From positions 186,001 through 250,000 of the forward strand of contig JABSSL010000004.1 of NCBI GenBank assembly GCA_013214355.1: DNA of 64,000 nucleotides, in the 5' to 3' direction. The translations under genes were made by a program, and so were the position numbers. The notes under the pieces are model-generated. The model saw nothing but the letters and a program-made list of their open reading frames with translations. It was not told the origin of the DNA and did no database searches. Origin of the DNA: Saprospiraceae bacterium. GTDB taxonomy: Bacteria > Bacteroidota > Bacteroidia > Chitinophagales > Saprospiraceae. This document shows, piece after piece, positions 37,329 to 46,444 of the stretch (position 1 is its first letter; each line of letters starts with the position of its first letter).

Positions 37329-38558
37329 ATGTCATCAGCGCTTAGCGGAAAAAAGATTATACTATCCATAACCGGCAGTATTGCAGCTTATAAGGCAGCA
37401 TCCTTGTGTCGACTTTTCATTAAAGCCGGGGCAGAGGTAAAGGTAGTCATGACTAAAGCGGCCTGTGACTTCATTAGCCCTTTGACCTTATCTACTTTAT
37501 CCCAGCATCCCGTGCAAACTTCGGTTAGTAGTGAAGAGGGGTGGAATAATCATGTGGAATTGGGATTATGGGCAGATGCTATGGTTTTGGCTCCTCTCAC
37601 TGCCACCAGCCTAGGGAAGCTGGCCAATGGTATTGCCGACAACATGGTGGCGGCAGTGTATCTCTCCGCCAGATGTCCCGTGTTCTTTGCTCCAGCAATG
37701 GATGTAGACATGTGGCACCATCCCAGTACACAGGGGAATGTTCAACAACTACAATCTTATGGGAATCACTTAATTCCAGTTGGGCATGGAGAGTTGGCAA
37801 GTGGTTTGGTGGGAGCAGGGCGTATGGCAGAGCCGGAGGCGATTGTTGACCATTTAGCCGATTTCTTTGCCGCTCAGCAAAGCCTGGCAGGGAAGCATGT
37901 GATAATTACGGCTGGCCCCACCTATGAACCTATTGATCCCGTTCGATTTATAGGTAATCGATCTTCTGGGAAAATGGGAATGGCGCTCGCTGAAGAAGCG
38001 AGCAGTCGGGGGGCCAAAGTAACGCTGATTTTAGGCCCGAGTGCTTTAAGTACGACGGATACTCGGGTAGATATACAAAGGGTAGGAACTGCTCAGGAAA
38101 TGTTCGAGGCAGCTAAGGCCGCTTACGGTAGTGCAGATGTGGCCATTTTGGCGGCAGCCGTTGCTGATTATCGCCCTGCCACCGTAGCAGAGCATAAGAT
38201 CAAGAAAAATGCCGATACCTATGCCATTGAGCTGGTAAAGACACCCGATATTGCCGCAGAATTAGGGAAGTTGAAAACGAAAGACCAAATCAATATTGGC
38301 TTTGCCTTGGAGACCCAAGATGGTCCAACCAACGCAGAAGCCAAGCTGGAGAAAAAGAATTTTGATTTTATTGTCCTAAATTCACTACAAGATCCAGGGG
38401 CGGGCTTTCAGCATGATACCAACAAAATCACCATCTTACACGCTAAATCTACCCCGAGCAAGGGCAATAAGATTAAGAAATTTGAGTTAAAATCTAAGGT
38501 GGCCGTTGCTAAAGATATCGTTGATGAACTAGAAGCCGTTTTGACAGGCAAAGAATAA
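37329..38558 (+). CDS. coaBC: Bifunctional phosphopantothenoylcysteine decarboxylase / phosphopantothenate-cysteine ligase
   Basis: A 409-residue CoaBC. The N-terminal flavin-dependent decarboxylase (CoaC) has ITGSIAAYKAASL, the segment LAPLTATSLGKLANGIADN and PAMDVDMW (the family motif is PxMNxxMW; Asp replaces Asn here). ELASGLVGAGRM corresponds to the flexible active-site flap. The ligase (CoaB) half starts near residue 190 with ITAGPTYEPIDPVRFIGNRSSGKMG and includes the KIKK segment. It carries out two consecutive steps of coenzyme A synthesis in the cytoplasm. Confidence 0.95.
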   Translation: MSSALSGKKIILSITGSIAAYKAASLCRLFIKAGAEVKVVMTKAACDFISPLTLSTLSQHPVQTSVSSEEGWNNHVELGLWADAMVLAPLTATSLGKLANGIADNMVAAVYLSARCPVFFAPAMDVDMWHHPSTQGNVQQLQSYGNHLIPVGHGELASGLVGAGRMAEPEAIVDHLADFFAAQQSLAGKHVIITAGPTYEPIDPVRFIGNRSSGKMGMALAEEASSRGAKVTLILGPSALSTTDTRVDIQRVGTAQEMFEAAKAAYGSADVAILAAAVADYRPATVAEHKIKKNADTYAIELVKTPDIAAELGKLKTKDQINIGFALETQDGPTNAEAKLEKKNFDFIVLNSLQDPGAGFQHDTNKITILHAKSTPSKGNKIKKFELKSKVAVAKDIVDELEAVLTGKE

Positions 38559-38611
38559 AGCAGCATAGATCCATCTTCTAACTACTTTCAACATACGTTT
38601 ATAATCTCAAG

Positions 38612-39514
38612 ATGATGAGGAGACTTTTTTTTATTCTGGTATTGTTAGGCACCATTGGCAAACTTAGCGGACAGGAACTAAACTTTCAGGTTAAAGTAAT
38701 CACGCTAAAACTACAAACGGTCGATCCGAAGGTATTCGAAACCTTGGAAATCTCTTTAAAAGAGTTTTTGAATGATCAGCAGTGGGGAAATCAAGTATTT
38801 GAGCAAGAGGAACGGATCAATTGTAATCTGATTCTTACGGTTCAAGAAGAATTGTCTCCAACGAGCTTCAAGGCAGACCTAGCTATTCAATCTTCGCGCC
38901 CCGTTTTCGGTACGGACTATCAAACGCCACTCATCAACCATATTGACAAGGATGTAATCTTTGAATACGAGCAATTCCAGCCCTTACAATTTAGCCGTAA
39001 TCGGTTCAATGATAACCTGTCTCATGTATTGGCCTTTTATGTGCATGTGATCATGGGAATGGATTACGATTCCTTTTCTCCCTTAGGAGGAGAACGCTAT
39101 TTCCGTTTGGCGCAAGAGATCATAAATGTGGTGCCACAGAGCGCCGCTGCAGCCTTCCCTGGTTGGCGTTCGGTAGAGAGTAACCGCAATCGCTACTGGT
39201 TGGTCGAGAACCTACTAAATCCTAGAGTACGTCCTTTCCGTCAAGCCATGTACGATTACCATCGACAAGGGCTTGATCTCATGGGGGGGAACCCCGACGG
39301 TGGACGCGCCCTGATCACCTCGGCCATAGAATCGATTAGCACGGTGAATCAAGCTTACCGGAATGCAATGATCATTCAAATGTTCAACGATACAAAAGCT
39401 TTGGAAATCATTGAGATTTATAAACGAGGAACTATGGAAGAACAAAACAAGGTAATCCGTATTATGCGGGTAATGGACCCCTCCAATGCCCCTCAATATG
39501 CCACGATCAAATAA
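38612..39514 (+). CDS. porD: PorD-like type IX secretion protein (DUF4835)
   Basis: A 300-residue secreted protein with signal peptide (FFILVLLGTIGKLSGQ). It contains the DUF4835 hallmarks: ELNFQVKV near the mature N-terminus, a YQTPLINHIDKDVIFEYEQF-type segment, LSHVLAFYVHVIMGMDYDSFSPLGG, and the C-terminal repeated helices with AYRNAMIIQMFNDTK. PorD is a periplasmic or outer-membrane-associated component linked to T9SS. Position directly after coaBC is typical. The start could be either of two adjacent Met codons. Confidence 0.88.
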   Translation: MMRRLFFILVLLGTIGKLSGQELNFQVKVITLKLQTVDPKVFETLEISLKEFLNDQQWGNQVFEQEERINCNLILTVQEELSPTSFKADLAIQSSRPVFGTDYQTPLINHIDKDVIFEYEQFQPLQFSRNRFNDNLSHVLAFYVHVIMGMDYDSFSPLGGERYFRLAQEIINVVPQSAAAAFPGWRSVESNRNRYWLVENLLNPRVRPFRQAMYDYHRQGLDLMGGNPDGGRALITSAIESISTVNQAYRNAMIIQMFNDTKALEIIEIYKRGTMEEQNKVIRIMRVMDPSNAPQYATIK

Positions 39515-39538
39515 GAAATACCTGTGCTACTACCGAGA

Positions 39539-39582
39539 GATGGAAGGTGCATCAGCCTTGAGTTTGTCAGCTGCTTTCCATC
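39539..39582 (+). terminator. Hairpin after porD
   Basis: GATGGAA (39539-39545) pairs with TTCCATC (39576-39582) with a nested CAGC/GCTG stem, 25 nt after the porD stop. No long T-tract follows, so it is a moderate terminator candidate. Confidence 0.5.
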
Positions 39583-39735
39583 CCTCCTGACTTTGTGGGT
39601 AATAGTCAACCTTAGCCCTCTCACTACTGTTTCATAAGTAACGGTAATTGGAACTATCCTGTTTTTTCCCTGTTGTATGCTTGCTCAAGTTTGTCAGCGC
39701 AAAACGCTCACCTTTCCCTAGAACAGCTTGATTTT

Positions 39736-39763
39736 TTGAAACCAAATGTTAACCTTAAATTTG
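39736..39763 (+). promoter_or_regulatory. Promoter TTG-N17-TAAATTTG
   Basis: TTG (39736-39738), 17 nt, then TAAATTTG (39756-39763), 69 nt before the ATG at 39832. It fits the phylum consensus and would drive the paralogous gene pair. Confidence 0.65.
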
Positions 39764-39831
39764 ACTGCCTTTCCAGTAGCAGTTTTGCTATGCTAGAAGC
39801 AGTAGATTAGAAAGGAAAAAGCCGAAATATT

Positions 39832-41502
39832 ATGATGAACAAAAGTGTGGCTATCCTATTATTGGTCCTTATCAATCTTACTTACCTACAAGCGCAGCGG
39901 GATAATGTGCCCGCAACGATCACTTGGGGAGAGGAACTTCGTGAACCTGCAAATTCTTTCATTGCTAAAACGATCAGTGCGGGACCTTGGGGCTTCAACA
40001 TTTTACGGCTCCGTCAAGGCAATGTAATGAATGGAGATCAGGTATTCCTGGAGCGGTATGATGACCGTCTTCGTCTCAAGAAATCACAGAAAATTGATTT
40101 GCGATATAAGAATAAAAAGAGGGAATTTGAGGATCTAGTGAAGATAGGAGGACAGCTGTACCTCTTTACCAGCTTTAACAACCAAGTCAAGAAGAAGAAT
40201 TACCTCTTTTATCAAAAAGTCAGTCACCGCCTAACTCCCTCTAAGACGATCGTCAATGTTGGGGAAATTGATACTAGAAGTAAATATAAACAAGGCAATT
40301 TTGATCTAGCCTTGTCTAGAGACAGCTCTAAAGTCCTTATCTATAACGGACTCCCATACAAGAAGAATCAGCCTGAACGCTTTACATTGAGGGTTTTTGA
40401 TGATCAGATGCAAGAATTGTGGACGAGGGATATTACCCTGCCTTATAACGATAATATTTTTGAAATCGAGGAATATCGAGTAGATAGAGATGGCAATGTT
40501 TATATACTAGGCATTGTCTATAAGGATGGTAATGGGAATCGGCTACAGCGCCGCGGTCAGCCTACTTATGGATATACCGTTATTGCTTACCTAAATGATG
40601 GTACAGAAAAGCAAGAATACCGAATCGAACTAGAGGATAAATTTATCACTGATCTCACCTTCAGAGTGGCAAATGATGGAAACTTAGTGTGTTCCGGCTT
40701 TTATTCTGATAGAGGCACCATTAGCATTAAGGGAACCTACTTCCTGCGCATGAACGCCAAAACCAAGGAGATCTACAACGTGAACTACAAAGCGTTTGAC
40801 CTCGATTTTCTAACTTTCAATATGAACCAGGGGCAAAAGCGCCGGGCCGAGCGTAATGAGAAAAGTGGTAATGAAAATAGGGCTCCTGAACTTGCTCGCT
40901 TCTCCCTAGATGAGCTAATTATGCGTACCGACGGTGGAGCGGTATTGGTGGCAGAACAGTACTATGTTTATCAGCAAAACTTTGATAGAAATTTTGGGTA
41001 TGATCCCTTCTGGGGTAATAGATGGGGCAGATGGGGTAGATGGGGGAACCCCTATTGGAACGGAAACAATCAAACCAATTTTTTCTACCATTACAATGAT
41101 ATCTTAATCATCAATATCAAACCCGACGGCGAGATAGAATGGGCAAGTCGAATCCCAAAAAGACAAGAGACTATGAATGATGCGGGGTACTACTCCTCTT
41201 ATTCGATGGCTACCGTTCGGGATCGTTTCTACTTCATTTACAATGATAACCCGCGCAATTTCGATGGAAGAGTACAAAGTGGACAACGCCGCGTTCGCTA
41301 TAACTTCAATGGAAGCGCCTCGGTGGTTTCTTTGGCTGAAGTAAAGATTGACGGTAGTGTTAAAGTTATGCCGCTATTCACGAACAGCGATGCCGCTGTG
41401 ATTACGCGACCAAAAATTTGCCGCCAGTCCAGCAGTAAGCACATGCTGATTTATGGAGAAAGAGGTCGTAACTTTCGATTTGCCGATTTAGCCTTTAAGT
41501 AG
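39832..41502 (+). CDS. Secreted protein of unknown function, tandem paralogue 1
   Basis: A 556-residue protein with signal peptide (VAILLLVLINLTYLQAQ). Most of the chain looks like beta-rich, propeller-type sequence (RVDRDGNVYILGIVYKDGNGN, DLTFRVANDGNLVCSGFYSDRG). I do not recognise a family. It is strongly similar along its whole length to the next gene (starting near TWGEELREPA and ending GERGRNFRFADLAF). It differs most at about residues 383-410, where it carries a Trp/Gly/Asn/Arg-rich insert (FWGNRWGRWGRWGNPYWNG). Envelope location is inferred from the signal peptide. Confidence 0.8.
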   Translation: MMNKSVAILLLVLINLTYLQAQRDNVPATITWGEELREPANSFIAKTISAGPWGFNILRLRQGNVMNGDQVFLERYDDRLRLKKSQKIDLRYKNKKREFEDLVKIGGQLYLFTSFNNQVKKKNYLFYQKVSHRLTPSKTIVNVGEIDTRSKYKQGNFDLALSRDSSKVLIYNGLPYKKNQPERFTLRVFDDQMQELWTRDITLPYNDNIFEIEEYRVDRDGNVYILGIVYKDGNGNRLQRRGQPTYGYTVIAYLNDGTEKQEYRIELEDKFITDLTFRVANDGNLVCSGFYSDRGTISIKGTYFLRMNAKTKEIYNVNYKAFDLDFLTFNMNQGQKRRAERNEKSGNENRAPELARFSLDELIMRTDGGAVLVAEQYYVYQQNFDRNFGYDPFWGNRWGRWGRWGNPYWNGNNQTNFFYHYNDILIINIKPDGEIEWASRIPKRQETMNDAGYYSSYSMATVRDRFYFIYNDNPRNFDGRVQSGQRRVRYNFNGSASVVSLAEVKIDGSVKVMPLFTNSDAAVITRPKICRQSSSKHMLIYGERGRNFRFADLAFK

Positions 41503-41621
41503 GGAAGTGTCTTTTTCGTGGGATAACGGACCTAAACAAGACTAGCAAGAGGTGACTTTTGTCAGAAAGAGGGTCTATAGTATGGTAGACTTGAGGTGAT
41601 GATGAAGATCGGTGGAGTTAG

Positions 41622-43235
41622 ATGACAAACAAGATGATAACTAGACGAGTAGTTTTTTTGTGGTTGGTCTTGGTGATGGCGATCCCGCTGCAGGCGCAGC
41701 GGGATGAAATTCCTGCAAAGATTTCCTGGGGAGAAGAGCTGCGGGAACCTGCTAAAACCTTCATTGCTAAAACGGTCAGTGCTGGCCCTTGGGGCTTCAA
41801 TGTTTTACGCCTTCGTCAAGGTAATGTGATGAATGGGGACCAAGTATTTTTGGAGCGTTACGATGATCGCCTTCGCTTGAAGAAATCACAGAAAATTGAT
41901 CTACGATACAGAAACAAAAAGCGAGCATTTGAGGACGTGGTGAAGATAGGGGGACAACTCTATCTTTTCACCAGCTTCAATAACCAAGTCAAGAAAAAGA
42001 ACTATCTCTTCTATCAAAAGGTGAGCCATAGATTGATGCCTTCCCGAGATATCGTCAAGATAGGGGAGATAGATACCCGTAGTAAATATCGAGAAGGCGA
42101 CTTTGATCTGGTTCTTTCTAGAGATAGTTCAAAGGTCTTAATCTACAATCAACTTCCTTACCAGAAAAATGAACCAGAACGCTTCACGCTCCGCGTCTTT
42201 GATGATCAATTAAATGAAGAGTGGACCCGAGATATCACGCTGCCCTACAACGATGATGTGTTTGAGATCGAAGAGTATCGGGTAGACAAAGAGGGCAATG
42301 TGTATCTGCTAGGGGTAATTTATCAGGAACGTAACCGAATCCAACGCCGTGGGCAGCCCACCTATGGTTATACGGTCTTAGCTTATCTCAATGGTGGAAC
42401 CGAAAAGCAAGAATATCGGATTGATTTAGGAGATAAGTTCATCACGGACCTCACCTTCAGAGTGGGCAATGATGGTAACCTAGTTTGTTCTGGCTTTTAT
42501 TCTGATAGAGGAACCGTCAGTATTAAGGGGACCTACTTTCTTCGGATGAACGCTAAGGCAAAGGAGATCTACCAGGTGAATTTCAAAGCGTTTGATCTGG
42601 ATTTCTTAACCTTAAATATGACACGTGGACAGCGGAAAAGGGCAGAACGCAACGAAAAGAATGGCAATGAAGATCGAGCCCCAGAGCTATACCGCTTTTC
42701 CTTGGATGAGTTGATTATGCGTACGGATGGTGGGGCAGTGCTAGTAGCAGAGCAGTATTATGTGTACGAACAATCTTTTTTCTCCTACTGGGATCGCAGT
42801 ACTCGAGTTAATTATTTCTATCACTACAATGATATACTTGTAATTAATATCAAGCCCACGGGTGAGATAGAGTGGGCGAGTCGCATTCCCAAAAGGCAGG
42901 AGACTGTGAATGATGGAGGATATTATTCTTCCTATGCAATGGCCACCGTACGAGATCGCTTCTACTTCATCTTCAATGATAACCCCAGAAATTTTGATGG
43001 AAGAGCACAGAGTGGCAACCGTCGCGTACGGGAGAATTATAATGGGAGATATACTGTTGTATCTTTGGCGGAAGTAAAGATTGATGGCAGTGTTCGGATG
43101 ATGCCCCTATTCACCAATCGGGACGCTGACGTGATTACCAGGCCTAAAATCTGCCGTCAGTCTGGTAGTAAACATATGCTGGTATATGGAGAAAGGGGAC
43201 GAAATTTCCGCTTTGCGGACCTTGCTTTTGAGTAA
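41622..43235 (+). CDS. Secreted protein of unknown function, tandem paralogue 2
   Basis: A 537-residue protein with signal peptide (VFLWLVLVMAIPLQAQ). It is colinear with the preceding protein and by eye about three quarters or more identical, so the pair is a tandem duplication. The W/G-rich insert of paralogue 1 is replaced here by a shorter SFFSYWDRSTRVN segment. The 119-nt spacer between the genes shows no obvious terminator, so they may be co-transcribed. Confidence 0.8.
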   Translation: MTNKMITRRVVFLWLVLVMAIPLQAQRDEIPAKISWGEELREPAKTFIAKTVSAGPWGFNVLRLRQGNVMNGDQVFLERYDDRLRLKKSQKIDLRYRNKKRAFEDVVKIGGQLYLFTSFNNQVKKKNYLFYQKVSHRLMPSRDIVKIGEIDTRSKYREGDFDLVLSRDSSKVLIYNQLPYQKNEPERFTLRVFDDQLNEEWTRDITLPYNDDVFEIEEYRVDKEGNVYLLGVIYQERNRIQRRGQPTYGYTVLAYLNGGTEKQEYRIDLGDKFITDLTFRVGNDGNLVCSGFYSDRGTVSIKGTYFLRMNAKAKEIYQVNFKAFDLDFLTLNMTRGQRKRAERNEKNGNEDRAPELYRFSLDELIMRTDGGAVLVAEQYYVYEQSFFSYWDRSTRVNYFYHYNDILVINIKPTGEIEWASRIPKRQETVNDGGYYSSYAMATVRDRFYFIFNDNPRNFDGRAQSGNRRVRENYNGRYTVVSLAEVKIDGSVRMMPLFTNRDADVITRPKICRQSGSKHMLVYGERGRNFRFADLAFE

Positions 43236-43344
43236 AAGGTAGGTTTTGCAAGGGAGGGGCTTCTGGAGGGCTTTGGTAAAAAAGTCATCTAGAAATAGTA
43301 TATATAATAAAAAAATCGTATTATTAATTTCTCAAAAGTAGTTC

Positions 43345-43917
43345 GTGAATCACATCGCTATATTTGCTTCGGGTACAGGAAGCAATGCTAAAAAAATAAT
43401 CGAACACTTTCAGTCTAACCCATCAATCAAGGTTAGTCTGCTTGTATCCAACAAAGCCACCGCCCCAGTTCTGGAAATGGCCCAATCGTTTGGCATCGAC
43501 CAACACGTGATTGATCGTAAGTCTTTTTATGAAACAGAAGAGATTTTGACTGTTTTTAAAAAGTATCAGATCGATTTCATCGTTTTGGCCGGCTTTTTGT
43601 GGCTTATACCTACTTATTTAGTTGAATCTTTTACAAAGCGCATGGTGAACATCCATCCTGCTTTACTACCTAAGTTTGGTGGTAAAGGAATGTATGGTAA
43701 ATACGTTCATCGAGCGGTAAAAGAAGCTGGTGAGAAAGAGAGTGGGATTACGATTCACTATGTAAACGAGAACTACGATGAAGGGGATATTGTCTTTCAG
43801 GCTCGTTGCGAAATAATGCCTGAGGATACTCCCGAAGAAATCGGGAAAAAGGTGCTACAATTGGAACATAGATTTTTTGCTACCGTAATAGAAGACATAT
43901 TGGTCTCACAAAACTAA
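43345..43917 (+). CDS. purN: Phosphoribosylglycinamide formyltransferase
   Basis: A 190-residue PurN beginning at GTG 43345 ((V)NHIAIFASGTGSNAKKI). GTGSN binds the phosphoribosyl group. The catalytic trio is Asn102 and His104 in VNIHPALLPKF and Asp145 in NENYDEGDIVFQ. It transfers a formyl group from 10-formyl-THF to GAR in purine synthesis. The GTG start is required because no in-frame ATG gives a complete N-terminal strand. Confidence 0.95.
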   Translation: MNHIAIFASGTGSNAKKIIEHFQSNPSIKVSLLVSNKATAPVLEMAQSFGIDQHVIDRKSFYETEEILTVFKKYQIDFIVLAGFLWLIPTYLVESFTKRMVNIHPALLPKFGGKGMYGKYVHRAVKEAGEKESGITIHYVNENYDEGDIVFQARCEIMPEDTPEEIGKKVLQLEHRFFATVIEDILVSQN

Positions 43918-43985
43918 AACGCTCCTTACAAGTACACTCCTCATTCGAGTTGTTTGGATAGTGTTTTACCTCAGATTCTTCCTAG

Positions 43986-44100
43986 ATTTTGGTCTCTAAG
44001 CTTTAAGAAAAATACCACATAGCTGACTCGGTTATAGCGATAGCTCTAAAGGAGAGCTTTCACGGCCATCGGCATACTGAGATGTATGAAAGACCAAAAT
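43986..44100. repeat. Large intergenic hairpin with 10-bp closing arms
   Basis: ATTTTGGTCT (43986-43995) is the exact reverse complement of AGACCAAAAT (44091-44100). Near the middle AGCTCT-aaagg-AGAGCT (44042-44058) is a perfect nested stem. It fills the 288-bp gap between purN and the PD40 gene. It does not share the core blocks of the other repeat families. Confidence 0.65.
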
Positions 44101-44205
44101 TGTTGAGATTCCCCATAACATATGCACTAACAACACGTTAAGAGGAATAAGATAATTTAATATAACCCGAGACATACCAACTCACACACAACCAATTTTT
44201 GAATT

Positions 44206-46254
44206 ATGGTAAAGAAAATTTTTATTCTTTCCTTCGGACTACTACTACTCGCTGGTGCTAGCACTGCCCAAAACCTTAGCTGGAAAAAGCACCAGAAACT
44301 AGCCGATAACTTAATGGAAGAAGGCAATCTGAAAGAGGCAGCTGAAAACTACAAGATGGCATGGCAGAAAAAGCAGAAGAAGCAGGAACTGATTTTTAAA
44401 GCGGGGGAAGCCTACTATCTACTAAAAGACTATCGTAAAGCAGCTGAAGCATTTCAGCATGTTAAAGGAGAAAATAAAGATTTTCCCTTGGTTGGACTTA
44501 AATACGCAAGATCGCTAAAGCAAGACGGGCAATATGATAAAGCCATTAAGGCTTTTGAAGATTTCGGGGAAAACTACACAGGAAGCGGTAAGGCCATCTT
44601 AGAAGATATTTTACAAACAGAAATAAAGGGTGCAGAATTGGGTAAGGAGATGGCTGAAACGCCAAATCGTAGTATCAATTTGATGCACCTCGGAAACGGT
44701 ATAAACACAGACGAAGATGAATTCGCTCCTTTCCCAGTGGGTATAGATCAACTGTACTTATCGTCCACTATGGGGGGGAAAGCACGTTTGTACTCCAGCC
44801 GCAAGAACGGAGTGGATTGGTTAAAGGCCAATATCCCTAGTGAGTTTCCGGTCATCCAAAATGGGCAATTTGCTAATGGTGCTTTAAGTCCTGATGGGGA
44901 ACGCCTATTTTTTAATATCTGTAGTGCTGAGAAATCACCTCTTGATTTCAATAGCCGCTGCGAGATTTTCGTAATTAAGAAACAAGGACAAAACTGGTCA
45001 CAACCAGAACGCTTGCCTGATTTTATCAATGTTCCAGGAGCCACAGCTACACAGCCCAATGTTGTGCAGGAAGGAGGACAGGAAGTTTTATACTTTTCCT
45101 CTACGCGCGAAGGGGGAAGAGGTGGACTCGATATCTGGTACACCACCCGAGATCTTGGAGCTGAAGATCTAAGGTTCTCTGAGCCTGTAAACTTAGGCCC
45201 ATCCATCAATACCCTTGGTGACGAAATCACGCCTTTCTTTGACAGCAATGAGGGCAAATTATACTTCGCTTCCAATGGGCATACTTCCATTGGTGGGTAT
45301 GATATTTTCTCTGCCTCGGGAGGTGAAAGTACTTGGACTGTTCCCAATAACTTGGGATTCCCTTTAAATTCCAGTGCAGATGATTTCTACTATATCCACA
45401 ATGCCGATAAGACCAATGGATTTATCGTGTCTAATCGAGTATTTGGTGGTGAAAAGAGCAATACGCATCACGTTGATATCTTTGGATTTGATGTTGGAGG
45501 GCAGAGGATTGTGTTGAAAGGTAATGTTTATGCGCAGGCTTCCGGCGAGCTATTAAATGATATCACAGTTTCTCTATTTCAGATGTATGATGATGGTACC
45601 GAAACCTTACTAGTCGAAAAACCTTTCTATAACGGAAGCTACCTGTTTGAGGTAATTGCCAATCGGTCATTTCGGGTAGAGATTAAGAGTGAAGGGCATG
45701 CTGGTACTACTTATAGTTTCCGGACGGATGCCCCAGATATTACTACTTACGGAAAACCTGTTTTTCTAGAGGCAGCAACGGAAGAACCTGCCATGGTGAA
45801 TATAGAACGACCAGTGAATACTTCTCCTACTGAAGAAACTCCTCCAGTGGCTGAAGAAGAATTCGAGATGGGTGAAGTTTCTGCAAAGAATGATCCCAAT
45901 GCAGTGGAGGAAGAAGAAGGGGTGGTATATACCTCTAGAGGGACATCTTCTCGAGATAACTTAGAATACGCCACTTCAGCACCAAAGCATAATGGCACTT
46001 ACTTTAAAGTGCAGTTGGCTGCGGTGGGCAAATACAAAAAGGCGAAATCTAAGTATAGCAAAGCCAAATCTATTGGGCGAATCGATACAGAAGAATTGCT
46101 ATCGAAAGGCTTGACTCGTATCCTTATTGCGGATTTCTTCTCAGAGAATGATGCCATCAGTGCCATGGAAAGCTTGCGAGAAATGGGCTTTGACCGTGCC
46201 TATATTGTGAAGTACCAGGATGGCGAGCGCTACGGCCGAGTCAACTTGAAATAA
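44206..46254 (+). CDS. PorE-like TPR/PD40 envelope protein with SPOR-type C-terminus
   Basis: A 682-residue exported protein (signal LSFGLLLLAGASTAQ). TPR-like helices span about residues 25-135 (LADNLMEEGNLKEAAENYKMAWQKK). WD40-like PD40 strands follow (about 160-425: NGALSPDGERLFF, VLYFSSTREGGRGGLDIWY, KLYFASNGHTSIGGYDIF), then a carboxypeptidase-regulatory-like domain (about 430-520). An acidic linker leads to a C-terminal SPOR-like module (about 598-682, TYFKVQLAAVGKYKKAKSKY ... AYIVKYQDGERYGRV). T9SS PorE has the same order but ends in an OmpA domain. Here a SPOR-like domain would bind peptidoglycan instead. A T9SS role is inference. Confidence 0.85.
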   Translation: MVKKIFILSFGLLLLAGASTAQNLSWKKHQKLADNLMEEGNLKEAAENYKMAWQKKQKKQELIFKAGEAYYLLKDYRKAAEAFQHVKGENKDFPLVGLKYARSLKQDGQYDKAIKAFEDFGENYTGSGKAILEDILQTEIKGAELGKEMAETPNRSINLMHLGNGINTDEDEFAPFPVGIDQLYLSSTMGGKARLYSSRKNGVDWLKANIPSEFPVIQNGQFANGALSPDGERLFFNICSAEKSPLDFNSRCEIFVIKKQGQNWSQPERLPDFINVPGATATQPNVVQEGGQEVLYFSSTREGGRGGLDIWYTTRDLGAEDLRFSEPVNLGPSINTLGDEITPFFDSNEGKLYFASNGHTSIGGYDIFSASGGESTWTVPNNLGFPLNSSADDFYYIHNADKTNGFIVSNRVFGGEKSNTHHVDIFGFDVGGQRIVLKGNVYAQASGELLNDITVSLFQMYDDGTETLLVEKPFYNGSYLFEVIANRSFRVEIKSEGHAGTTYSFRTDAPDITTYGKPVFLEAATEEPAMVNIERPVNTSPTEETPPVAEEEFEMGEVSAKNDPNAVEEEEGVVYTSRGTSSRDNLEYATSAPKHNGTYFKVQLAAVGKYKKAKSKYSKAKSIGRIDTEELLSKGLTRILIADFFSENDAISAMESLREMGFDRAYIVKYQDGERYGRVNLK

Positions 46255-46295
46255 TTTCTTTGGGCGCTAAATCGCCCCTCTCTATACAAACTATG

Positions 46296-46330
46296 GCCCG
46301 TAGGTAGCGAAAGCTGCGTACGGGCTTTCT
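46296..46330 (+). terminator. Terminator after PD40 gene
   Basis: GCCCGTA (46296-46302) pairs with TACGGGC (46319-46325), with an inner TAGC-GAAA-GCTG stem and a TTTCT tail. A smaller GGGCG/CGCCC hairpin precedes it at 46262-46277. Confidence 0.75.
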
Positions 46331-46382
46331 CATTTCCAAGGGATCTTTCTCAGCATATAAGGCAAGCGAATTAAAATTTGAT

Positions 46383-46436
46383 ATTTACTTATCAAAAGTA
46401 AAAGAAATTGATTAGTTTTACTTTTGGTAAGTAAAT
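46383..46436. promoter_or_regulatory. Twin PadR operators and padR -7 element
   Basis: Two dyads of the form TTTACTT-N5-AAGTAAA lie at 46384-46402 and 46417-46435, centres 33 bp apart (three helical turns). Together they form one 21+21 inverted repeat with a single mismatch. TACTTTTG (46419-46426), an exact TAnnTTTG match, overlaps the second dyad, so binding would block the promoter. The padR start is 9 nt downstream. Confidence 0.75.
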
Positions 46437-46444
46437 GAAACGAT

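Noticed and set aside
44748-45347. Minus-strand open frame of 199 codons
   Set aside because: It is antisense to the PD40 region; its Pro/Ser-rich composition marks it as a shadow.
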